A stretch of DNA of 64,000 nt from Astrothelium macrocarpum (taxonomy: Eukaryota > Ascomycota > Dothideomycetes > Trypetheliales > Trypetheliaceae), in contig JAGEMR010000040.1 of assembly GCA_021030915.1 (NCBI GenBank), positions 124,001-188,000 on the forward strand, given 5' to 3'. The translations under genes and the position numbers were made by a program. The first letter of the stretch is position 1. Each line of letters starts with the position of its first letter. The notes beneath the pieces are model-generated. The model was not told the origin of the DNA, searched no databases, and saw only the letters and a list, made by a program, of their open reading frames with translations. Below, piece after piece: positions 34,912 through 45,420 of this stretch.

Positions 34912-36057
34912 ATGCAAACGGAGGCACGCAAAATTATTGAACATTATTGCCAGCATGTTCGTAAACTTGGCGAGTTGGCGGGCTACTATTGTTTGTGTTA
35001 ACAATCCATGGCTAAATGAAAGCAAAATTTCTGGTCAACGAGCTCAACGCCACCTAGATTAATATGCAAAAACGATCAGCCGAATCAGCCGAACAAAAGC
35101 GGTACGTATCTCCATCTGAATTTCGAGTTTTCCACTACATGTCACCCTTCTATGGGTAAAAAGCAGTGTCTACCTATGGGCATTATTGTGTGCAAGGAAT
35201 CCAAGTATTCAAAAGAAGGTGCTCGTCAAACAAACAAAGCAGCACTACAGCCATTTAGACCGAGCATACCATCAGATAGCGCACAGTGTACCAAGCCGGC
35301 GCCAAGTATGAGCACGACGCTGGCTACAACCTTTGAGCAGATATGTTACTGTCTTCATCCGTGTCGACTTGGCCTGCTTACTGACCTGTCCGTAAAGTTT
35401 GCATTCGTCCTGACTGGGGCATGAGGTGCGGAGTGATATATTCACTTTCCTTTCTTATCCAATACTACCAGATCTGCATAACTTATGTATTGGTTGACTG
35501 ACGCTTTGAATCTCAACATCTCGTCAGAGGCTTAGGTAAAGGGTGTCGCATTCGCTTGGATCGCCTGCAATCATATTCATGAACCTACCCGACTGCTTTG
35601 AATCATGTCTGACTCGAGCCCCTCACTATGTCCTCATTAACTAGCCCTTGTTCAGACTGGCACAACCGCGGACGACGAACTTTTGGCTGCAACAAACCGT
35701 TTCTAAATCCACATCCGCAATGACCTAGCCTTCTCTTCTCTCCACTCAGCTGTCCTCGTCCCGCGTAGCTCAAACACTAAGCAAAAATGCTTCCTTGTAG
35801 CTGCTTCAAACATCCGATTCTCACCCTTCCAGGGTGCTGCACGGCGGTCGATACTTCTACTATTGGTTACACATGTACCATTGGTTAGAAGTTCACCTCA
35901 ATTGGGGGCCTTTCACCAGTCATTTACGTACCACTAACCAGATGTCATGGCTTGGCGTCTGCGTCCCTTCTGATGGCCTTGGCGGTGTGATCATCGTAGA
36001 AATCTTTGTGCAAGTGCATGATCGCTTGAGCCTCTCGCGAAATCAATAAAAAAAAAG
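34912..36057. other. Intergenic region
   Basis: About 1.15 kb after the NAD kinase stop and before the stop of the minus-strand NACHT-ankyrin gene. Two 3' UTRs are expected. A 90-codon open frame at 35155-35424 has no family resemblance. No repeats or RNA genes recognised. Confidence 0.45.
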
Positions 36058-39000
36058 TCATTCCACATATTGTTGCCCATAAGATCTAAGTAGATCAAGA
36101 ATAGTCGGATGATCGCGTAATGCGGCATGAAAGGTGGCTCGGTGACCCTCCTTGTCTCGTACGTCCCAATCTACTTTACCTGTTTTCAGGAGCAATTTGA
36201 CCATATTCTCTCGTCCCCATGTGATTGCCCAAATCAACGCTGTGAAGCCAAAACGATTTTCTCTCGCATTAACGTTCACTTTGCCTGTTTCCAGCAGTCG
36301 CTGAACTACGGCCGTATGACCAAACTTCACTGCCTCGAGAAGTGGTGACTCATCCCAGCTGTTCCTTGAGTCCAAATCTGCTTTGCCTGTTCTAAGCAAT
36401 GGTTCAACTATAACTGTGTGCCCTTGTCTCGCCGCAATTGAAAGCGGCATTCGATCAAAACGGTTTTTCGAATTTATGTCAATTTGATCTGCCTTGAGTA
36501 ATACTTTGACTGTAGCTGTGTGTCCTCGTTCTGCCGCAATTGAAAGCGGTGTTTGCTCTGAAATTGTTTTCGAATTCACATCAACTTGATCTGTCTTAAG
36601 CAATAGTTCGACTAGGGCGGTGTTTCCGTATTCCGCCGCAATCGAAAGCAGTGTCTGGCCCGAATTGATTGCAAACGATATTGAATCGGTTTTCAAATTC
36701 GCATCAACCTGGTATGTGCTAAGCAGTAATTCGACTGTAGCTGTGTGTCCTTGTTCCACCGCAATTGAAAGCGGTGTCTGACCTAAATTAGTTTTCGAAT
36801 CCTTATCAACTTGACCTGTCTCAAGCAGCAACTTGACTACGGCTGTGTGCCCAAACCATGATGCCCGTGTTAGTGGCGTTTCACCACGCTCGTTCTTGAA
36901 ATTGACATCCACCCGGCCCGTTTCAAGCAGTAATTTGACAATAGTCTCGTGACCCATAATTGCTGCTCCCACGAGCGGCGTATTGTCCAAGCCATCTTTA
37001 ACCTCCAAATCTACGTTTTCCGTGTCAATCAGTAACTTGGCTACAGCCTCGTGACCCTCGTGTACCGCCCTAGAGAGCGGCGACCGCCAAGGGTGGTGAG
37101 AATCTCTTAAATTCACATCTACCTTGCCGGTTCCTAGCAATAACTTGGTTACAGCTTCATTGCCTTTCTCCGCCTCGCGTGAGAGTAGCGTCCGCCCGTC
37201 TTCACCCTTTGAATTTATATCCAGAACATCTCTTTTGAATAGTTTAAGGAGAAGCTTGGAGATCGCTGGATCTTGGAGCGAGAAATACGGCATATGCTTG
37301 TGCCCAAATCGTTTTGCATAGGCCAAAAAATGGTACTGATTGAATGAGCGAGGCGTTATTTGTGAGCGTATTTCGGCAAGACTGCGGCCAATATCATAGT
37401 CAGATGAGGTCTTGGACTTCAGAAGCCTCAATGTGAGTTTTCTGGCTCTGCTTGAGGTGTCTAAAGACGAGCGAATAATTGCGGATGTTGCTGTTTTGAT
37501 CGATATTTGCGGGACCACCGTACTCGAGAGCTGGGTTTCGAAAATGGCATAATTAAAATAAGTGATGATGATATCTGCCATTTTTCTATGTGCACTGTCG
37601 GCCTTAATATGTAAATCCGAGCCACTAAGGATGTACTGCTTGACGCTATGATGTACGAGCCGTACGGTCAAATCCTCTTCGTCAACAATGAGGAGGCAGC
37701 CACAACATGTCAATGTCCTATGTATGTCATTGAGGAGCTTGCTTGGGTTCCAGACCGCATCCCCGGGTTCTACACTGAGGGCTTCCCGGAGCTCCTCTAT
37801 TGTTAACGGACGGCAAGCCGTAGTAATAAGCTGTAGTATGCAGCTTTGATGGTTTCCTCTAAGTCCTCTTGATCTCTTCAGGATGCGAGAGAACGTCTCC
37901 GAAAGACCATGTGGAAGATTTCCGAGGGCATCACGAATCTCATGATCCGTTTCCATAGTGCACAAAGTTTCAATTTGAAGAGCGACCCAGAGAAACATCC
38001 CTTGAGAACCTTGCAAGAGAGCCTTTCGTATCTCTCGTATGAGAGCAGAATCCCCGATCGACAGTTTGTTGGACCGAATGCGTTCACAGACTTCTGCCTC
38101 GATGAATGCCTCAATATCGGGATTATTGTCAGGTATGGAAATAGTCATCACGTCTTTAAGTTCCTTAAGACTTAAGGCTGAAGGTCGACGCTGCCCCGTC
38201 CTCAGGGAAACACAAAGAATCATTGAAATCGTGCATTGGAGCTCTTGAAGTCCTTTGATTAGGGTCATCCGCTGTGTGTCATCACATTCGTCCAACCCGT
38301 CGAGAATAAAATAAGCTTGAAAACCAGAAGGGAGAGCATATTTCATTAAATTCAATACTGCCTCGAAATCAATCGCCAAGGTTGTCGCGAGACCAGAAGC
38401 TCCGGATAATATCGAGGGATCTGGGATTCGACGGAGTAATTGCCGGGCAAGGGACCCCATAACTGTCCGGGCAGTCAAGCTCTCCGGAATATCGGACCGA
38501 CAAAAAAAGTAAGCTACTGTAACCGATTTTGTCTCAACACAAAGATTCAGATCATCGACGATATTGGCTAGCAATACCGATTTTCCAGATCCAAGCTTCC
38601 CAGTACACACCAGAGTGCATGGATCAACACGAGTCTTCCAAGCTTGGTATAGCACGAATTGATGAAAATGAGTTGCATTTCCCGCTTTCCGAGCCTGCTT
38701 CCATGGAGTCTCGTAATCATAAACGGAACAAAGATCCAGTGTTCGGTACATTGTTTCCATTTTCTGCTTGAATGACTGAGATTCCAAGTTCCTTTTAGAG
38801 AGAAGCCTGAATCTAGAGTTCTCTTCGGCTTCTTCTTTAATTGTCTTGGCTGTCACTGAGTTCACCTCCTCTTTGATGGTATTTGACCAAAGATCGAGTT
38901 TCGACTGGTAAGTCCTCACGTCCGAGTCACTGAGGGTAGCCGCAAGCTGGCCAAAGGTTGACTTCTGGGCAAACTTCAGCAAGTGGTGACAGAAATGTAC

Positions 39001-39545
39001 TACGACGATAAAATATTCGGACAGATGTGATTGTAGGTTGTTTGATTGAGGGTAAAGTAATGCCATCATCTGATAACGGGGGGCTGAGCGGCCAATAGCC
39101 ATGAAGAGCGACGATGCTTTGTCAAGGTAGGAAAAGAAGTTTACGATTGACTAAATAGATATCAGAGGGGTAGACAGCGGAATTTAGCGATACTAACGAG
39201 TAATGAGATGCGCACAAGCGACCAGACGCCACATGCAATGACGTTCTGAGATGCACCTACTACAACGTCTCCAAGCGCAGCATACTGCTGGACGGCTTGT
39301 AGAAAATTTGTCAAGCGTGGTCCAAAACAACGCCGTCCAGCAAGATTGCCAGATGCCCTGCGATCAATCTCGGCCGTGAGGCGCATGACATCTGCAGGAT
39401 CTGGAGGAGTTTTGCAAGATTGGGATCTGTATGTATTGAAGGCAGCCTTTTGTTCGCTTGAGAGATCTGCTACAAAATGCGAAATAGCTTGTGCAAGACG
39501 AATTTCAGGCTTGAGTTGGGCGCTTTTTGCCAGTGCGGTTGACAT
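36058..39545 (-). CDS. NACHT-ankyrin NLR-like (STAND) protein
   Basis: Fungal NOD-like receptor architecture, a class tied to non-self recognition and heterokaryon incompatibility; the ligand is unknown. Exons 39198-39545 and 36058-39150, 47-nt intron, 1146 aa. N-terminal helical domain (about 1-270) includes FFSYLDKASSLFMAIGRSAP, found in many fungal NACHT proteins. The NACHT has Walker A GKLGSGKS (about residues 300-307) and Walker B YFILDGLDECDD (about 396-407). From about residue 765 to the end there are about ten ankyrin repeats with a 34-residue period, several nearly alike (TPLSIAVEQGHTATVELLL, TPLSIAAERGHTATVKVLL). One repeat carries an extra insert (SISFAIN). The frame is intact, so it is probably functional. 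Death-fold or enzyme effector domains are not apparent at the N-terminus. Confidence 0.9.
36120..37240 (-). repeat. Ankyrin-coding tandem repeats (about 102-bp unit)
   Basis: Similar 102-bp units are visible in the DNA itself: CCGCAATTGAAAGCGG or a near copy recurs at about 36431, 36533, 36631 and 36761. The similarity is highest in 36.4-36.85 kb, suggesting recent duplication or exchange among units. Confidence 0.75.
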
Positions 39546-40171
39546 GGCCGCGCAAGTAGGGGACAGATGTCTATCACATGGTTTTGCTGAAGTTTGAGTG
39601 CCAGTATCCTACAGAATCAAAACTAAGCAATGAGATTGGGGCAAGGCTGCGCGTGAGGGGCCTGATGCCTGGAGCTGTCAGCTACCAAACACGCCAGTCG
39701 CCTGAGAAGATGGATTACCGTACCATGCATCAAGCCGGTAAATTGCTCTATAAGCGGAAACAGGAAGCATAATGAGCAGCTACCCAAACGTAGTCATCTC
39801 ATATAATAGATTGGTGCGGCCAGGAATTATGGACGCGCGACACGTTGCCTGGGAACTACAAGAAGTCGTGTCCCGTGCATGGACTTGAAAGGCAGTTCTG
39901 GATTATGCTTTCCAGCATTAGTGCTTGAGAGTGCACATACTGGATCAGTCATTCGCTACCAAGGGCTACGATCATGACGAGCATATCCAAAATGAAGGCC
40001 TCGTCTCTATCATACTGCCGTCATTCCCAGGCTCGCACTGCAATTCTGAACATGTCAACGCAGGACTTGCTCACATGTACATAAGGTACTCCACGAGAAT
40101 TGCCTCACAAACAATGACCCCACACTTTACTGCTATCGCTTAAGTCTACCCTGGATTTTACAGTTATCTTA
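39546..40171. other. Intergenic region upstream of the NACHT gene
   Basis: About 625 bp with the promoter of the NACHT-ankyrin gene and the 3' UTR of ACR3. I found no gene. Confidence 0.5.
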
Positions 40172-41484
40172 CTAATCTATCCATATCCACCGTCCTTTTA
40201 CCCATTTCAAGATGTACACAAGACTTAGTAAAACAGGAACCTCGATCAAGGGCCCTACTGTGGCCGCCAGAGCTTGTCCGCTTCCCGCTCCATACACCGC
40301 CACGACAACGGCAATTGCCAGCTCGAAATTGTTACTCGCTGCTGTAAAGCTTTGAGTACAAGCTATGCGGTATCCGAGCCCTATTCTGCGACAGAGAACT
40401 ATTGTGACGCCAAAAATGACAAAGAAGTAGACTACAAGCGGCGCACATACCCGAAGAACAGAAGTGATCTGTTTTGCGATGTGTGCGCCCTGAGAGCCGA
40501 AGAGTACGATGATTGTATACAGAAGACTGACAAGAGAAAGTGGACTTATGCAGCTAATGAACCGTTGATAGTTCAAGTGACCAAAAAGTGGACGGAGAGC
40601 GAGCCTGGTCAAGATCGCGGCCCCTAAAGGGATTCCTAACATATGTAAGTACAAATGTAAAGATACTGATACTAACTTACCCAGGAAAACCGCGACGCTC
40701 CTGGAGACTTTGCCATAGCTTACAGCAATGTTCTCATGGGACTGGCTGACTATTTTGATGTAAAACACAGCGAAGGGAGCGAAGAGTATGATCTGGAGGA
40801 TCGAATTGCAAGCAACCAGAACAGCGCAATAATCTCCGTCGCCATTCGCCAGGTCGTTCCATATCAACACCATAGCAATACAACGTGCGATGCCCACAAA
40901 GATTAGACCTTCTCGAAGGTCTTGTCGATCTGGAATGAATGCCCAGGCAAGGGCTACCATGAAAACGGGAGCGATGATCCAGTTCAAAATAAAGGAGATT
41001 GCGAGATGAATCCAAATCTCTCGGCTGCGGAGTAGTAAGTGTAGAGTTTCGTAGCGAACTTTACACAGGATCGGATACATCATGACGAGGAGGCCAATGG
41101 CTAGCATAAAACATATATCAATCCCTGCTGCTCGACGATGAGCGAGATGAAAGCGGACGCACCAATGGGGATGCTGACGCCAACAAATTCTCCTCTACGC
41201 AAAGCTGGTCCAGTCGATGGAACAAGGTTCCCAAGCAACATGCCGATGGACATGGCCAAAATTACCCAAATCACCAGAAACCTATCGAGGATGGAAAGCG
41301 CCTTGAACGCTGGTACCTGACTGACATCATCACATGCTGGTGTTGCTGGGAAAGTATGAATGAGTTCAATACCAATTTCAGGAGCATCAGGTGTACCTGG
41401 AGAAAGTTCGAGGCTGTTTTCAAGAGCAGGTGAAGCGCTTAGAGCTTTGGTCCTTTTATGGTCTTGAAGTAAATTTGAACCCAT
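40172..41484 (-). CDS. acr3: ACR3-type arsenite efflux transporter
   Basis: Plasma-membrane carrier that exports arsenite, and antimonite in some species. Exons 41163-41484, 40681-41100 and 40172-40635 (401 aa); introns 62 and 45 nt, both in phase. After a hydrophilic N-terminus (about 65 residues) there are about ten membrane segments. Signature regions are VSIPIAIGLLVMMYPILCKV spanning the first junction, the GIARCIAMVLIWNDLA segment with the conserved cysteine, and SFTAASNNFELAIAVVVAVY followed by ALAATVGPLIEVPVLL. No arsenate reductase gene is seen nearby. The divergent neighbour is a bZIP regulator 937 bp away, with a decayed gene in between. Confidence 0.93.
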
Positions 41485-42004
41485 TTTGCTTGTGAAAGGC
41501 CGGAACCGATTTTCCGGAATGAACCAATGACTATGAATGCAACTAAGTAGTACTTAAATCCTTGATCAAAAGAGCGCTGACCAATGAGATCGATCTAGAC
41601 GGTCACCGATTCCTCCTAACTGATCAATCACTTAGACATCTACACTAAAGCTCTAAAGACTAAATTGAACATAATTTTCACGAACCCTGGATGAGGCTGG
41701 CTACCGAATGGAAATAGCATTTTCCTAGACACCTAACATATCACGATAGAAAATGGCTTCGACATGCTAGTTGAGTTGGAAGACTTCTGAATGGAGAAGT
41801 TGTACGGGAAAACAAGAGCCTCGCCTGTCGTATCATCTCGAAATCACATCCATATTCGAATTTTGTAGAGCGTAGGTACTCTACAGCAAATACTCACGTG
41901 TGCTCGTGCTATGAAATCGATTGGTTTACATTAAGAAGAACCAGAGAGTTTCTTGTCTCTTTGCTAACTTCGAAAGCTAAAAAAGCTTTAACTGGGAGAT
42001 AGAG

Positions 42005-42400
42005 ACAAGCGGGTGGGTTTTTGTTACAAGATGTCCAACATACTATAGGAAGTGTTTTCAGAGAACTCCATGAATTGCGCAGTGATACTTGATGAGCGGT
42101 CACTTTGATGTCCATGCCGACATCAAATACGGCGTTTTCCGCGGTGAAGAGTATGTACTCGGTAGGTTTGAATCGATCTCTCACTGATTAAATGTGATTG
42201 GACAGCTTCTTGGACCCTTGTGTGCTGACCTCGGTGGTGGAAATGCCGACCATTACAAGGTCCACGGTTTGCTACGAATTTTAATTGCAATGGATGTGCT
42301 CTCTTTTTTGATGATCTCCTCTGCAATACGGTAGCTGAAGGCACCGTGTGACTTCGTCCACCTGCGGAATCCGCTTATCCTATACTCTACCTCTCGGTAG
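42005..42400 (-). pseudogene. Remnant of a decayed protein-coding gene
   Basis: Minus-strand coding-like segments are broken by frame changes and a stop. They read GAFSYRIAEEIIKKESTSIA (from about 42337), then in another frame LVMVGISTTEVSTQGSKKLS, a TAA at 42188-42190, RDRFKPTEYILFTAENAVFD followed by DIKVTAHQVSL, and in a third frame QFMEFSENTSYSMLDIL ending at 42005. Codons favour C in the third position, unlike the surroundings. TAA may stem from CAA by C-to-T change. I cannot name the family. It lies in the spacer between ACR3 and the bZIP gene. Confidence 0.45.
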
Positions 42401-42421
42401 GGTCAACCAAATATCAGCTGC

Positions 42422-43241
42422 ATGCCGCGAAGAGTGAGTAGCTCCAGAGTGACCTGAATATCAACCGTGTCTATAAGCCAGAGCTCACCATCACCCTCAG
42501 AAGAGCGACGTTCCTCCCGTCGCTCGTATTCGGGAAAATCAGCGTCGCTCGCGCGCTCGTCGATTGGATCTGATTAAGAATCTCCAACAACAACTGCGCG
42601 AATATGAAAAGAAGGAAACCCAAGCAACGATATCGATGCAACTGGCAGCAAGGAGGGTCGCATTGGAGAACACTCAGCTTCGGAGCCTGCTTGCTAGCAA
42701 AAGCGTCTCCAATCAGGATATAGAAGATTTTATTCGCGATTGGCAGCGGTCAGATGCTAATGTCATGAAGGAGACAATAAATTGCGGCAGGAATGATGGC
42801 CAAACAGACTTCAACGGAGAATGTGCTGAATACCGGAGTGTTACAAAAATTCCAGTCGATCGAGTACGGGATCACGAAATTGAAATAGGGCCGCGAATCC
42901 ATGATCGCAACTATTCAAATTCTGCTACATTAATAGCCTCAAGTCCCACAAGTTATGACTGTAGTACACATACCTCTGGCTGGTCTTTTGGCGATGAGCT
43001 TGAGCAGCGTTATTTGTCTTCTGCACTCCCGGACTATGATTGTCCGACTGTTATTACTCAGACGCCATCATATGGAAGCGACCCAACGTTAGAAATGTCA
43101 TGTGAGACAGCAGCAAACATCATCGCGAACATACGGGGAGATGAAGACAAGGATGTTGTGCGATTAGAACTAGGATGTAGTGGAAACGCACAATGCAACG
43201 TCAAGAATATCAAGGTTTTACAAGTCATGGAAAAAGATTAG
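42422..43241 (+). CDS. bZIP transcription factor
   Basis: Nuclear regulator with an N-terminal basic leucine zipper. The basic region is RIRENQRRSRARR (Asn26 to Arg34, spaced N-x7-R), followed by heptads LIKNLQQQLREYEKKE and QLAARRVALENTQLRSLLAS. This zipper type recurs in short fungal bZIPs, some next to secondary-metabolite genes. The rest (to residue 259) is variable, with scattered Cys (TAANIIANI, ELGCSGNAQCNV). Proposed exons 42422-42437 and 42478-43241; the 40-nt intron uses GTAGCT and TATAAG and is the only arrangement found that gives an ATG in frame with the zipper, so the first exon is uncertain. The position beside ACR3 and near a P450 makes either a plausible target, by inference only. 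Confidence 0.75.
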
Positions 43242-43889
43242 ATATACGAGGTGTTCTAACCTGTGTCCTATGCACATGTACGCATATTCCCCGGGCTTTT
43301 CTGTTTTGAGAAAACCAAAGTCTTCGCATAGCACATGTTTTCATTAGCAACGAGCAACGTTGCGCTTCCTGGAGCTGTGAATACTGTTCAGAAAGCTCAA
43401 CGACAGTCCTTGGCACCAAACATACCGACCGACTTAGTCCGCTCCCTAAGGTAACTTCTCACAGCGTCTCTTGGTCCTCACGGTGTCGTGTTATACATAT
43501 CGCGGACAATAACTCTACGTGACGTGCTCGACAAGAATACCAATCATTTGACCATCTCAGATTGATTGTATTATTTGCAGAAAATGTTATCTGAACGATA
43601 GCGTACTACCACAATGCGGAAAGGATGTTGCTGGAACTATGATGCAGAGTTACGGATAGTTGCGTAGGAATCAATGAGTATCCTATTAATTACAGTGGTG
43701 TGTCTTAGGGTGTCTGTAATTCTCAAAAGTCTATAATCCTAAAAGCTTTTTGCACCCTAATTTTGGCACTAGACCCAGTGTTTCTTGATAGCCACTGGGT
43801 ATTCGTAAACCCGTCATGCTGTTAAATCAGTGAGAACATTTGCCATCACACTTGACTATCTTATGAGATGCCCTTCTTTACCTCAACTA
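43242..43889. other. Intergenic spacer between convergent genes
   Basis: About 650 bp between the bZIP stop and the stop of the secreted-protein gene. Nothing but expected 3' UTRs seen. Confidence 0.5.
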
Positions 43890-44757
43890 TTAGTCAAGGT
43901 CATCCAAGCGACTCTCAGGCCATCCTACGATGTTCAGGACGACTTCATCGCCTGGACTTTGTAAATCTACAATGCACGAAAAATCGTATGTGCCTTTAGG
44001 CCATCGCGGATAGTTTAATCTACCACAATTTTGGCACAATTTTATAGGGCCGATGGCCAGGCCCTTCCGGTTATTCGCAATCAGTCTAATCGCCTTGGCC
44101 TTGTAAATAAAGAGACGATTACTTTTGGAGGTGAAGATCAGTTCAAGATTTCTGTAATTCCAGTCTGAGATTCCTATGCCGAAAGCCACTCTTGTTCCTT
44201 GGGAAGCTTCAGTGTCGTTACCTGTTGGGAAAGCTTCAAAGTCCATAGTTCCCTTGGAAGGGTCAATGGGCAAGGTACCTTGGGGATTCGAAACACACCA
44301 AGCTACTTCCGCTACCCCAACATTTCTAGTGCTGCATAAGAATCCAAAGGGGCACATGCCCGGAGATACGCGGGACAGTTCCGATCCAGGTTGGTCACAT
44401 TGCACCGACCAGCTTGATGAAGCTGATGTGTCCACACACCACGATGCTTTAAATTCAGTATATTTAGGGAAATCACCCGGCGGACAAAAAGTAGCGCTAA
44501 TAGGAAAACGGGTTCTCCGGTCATTAGGTTTTGAGCGAACTGGCGATCGCTTTTGGGGACTAAAATTAGCAGACGGTGGCCGATCAATAAAGCTCACAAT
44601 AAAACCGCTTGAGATGGACAGAGTCAGTGTGATTCATTTATCATTTTACATTTTGGCTCGAGATAGCTTACTTTAGAGAGGTTCCATTATCCGTTACTTG
44701 GGCATCTGAAGAAAAGGCCATTAAAAGAAGCACAAACTTAAACGTTAGGGTCTTCAT
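43890..44757 (-). CDS. Secreted cysteine-containing protein of unknown function
   Basis: Exons 44672-44757 and 43890-44607 (267 aa), joined by a 64-nt intron in phase. The first exon encodes a clear signal peptide (MKTLTFKFVLLLMAFSSDA), followed by a glycosylation site (NGTS). About nine cysteines occur in the mature part, for example in ATFCPPGDFPKY, KASWCVDTS, GMCPFGFLCS, EVAWCVSNPQ and KLCQNCGRLNYP. I do not recognise the family. The C-terminal part contains a beta-rich-looking region (LELIFTSKSNRLFIYKAKAI). It could be a cell-wall or host-interface protein, but that is guesswork. Neighbours are a bZIP factor (convergent) and a P450 on the same strand, 660 bp upstream. Confidence 0.72.
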
Positions 44758-45420
44758 TTTGTTACAAATAACTCAAATTTTGATGAAAAAATAAGATTCT
44801 GAGTAGGCAGAGCCGCAGAGTCATTTAAGTGCAGAGAGATTCTGGACCAGAGGAAAAAGACACGGGGAAAAGGAGGAGTGGAAGGAGGAATGGAGAGATC
44901 GAAGCTAACTTGTGCTGACAACGCATCACCGATCTTCCAGCTACCCTAACTTGAGTCAGTCATCACTTCATAGCTCATGTCTAAATGTGCGTCGAGGAAT
45001 CCCGTACGGTCTTGAAGAGCAAGCGACGGAGGACTCTAAGGTAAGTACTCGGTCTGCAGGCCATTGTCGCGTACGATATCCCGAAATATTTCCAAATCAC
45101 CCTCCAACTATGGAATAGCTGGAACCGACAAAGGCCGGACAAAATTTGGTCACATTCAAATTACCAATCCAGCCATCCAATTTTGACTGATAGTGTAACA
45201 TGAGCCTTTGCTACGTCGGTAAGTGGCTACACGCACGTTGATATCCCTGACCCAAACCCAATTTCCCATGCACTCTAAACTGACTGAGAGATTTAACGCC
45301 GGCCTAAGATGACCATAAGGTAGTTCTATGAAGCAGTTAACTGTCAAAGAGCTAATTGTCAGAACATCTACATCAATCCGTTTGACATAATTCATTTGTC
45401 GTCTCTGTCCTGAACATTTC
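44758..45420. other. Intergenic region
   Basis: About 660 bp containing the promoter of the secreted-protein gene and the 3' UTR of the P450. No gene supported. Confidence 0.5.

Noticed and set aside
35155..35424. 90-codon plus-strand frame between NAD kinase and the NACHT gene
   Set aside because: No family resemblance and poor codon character.
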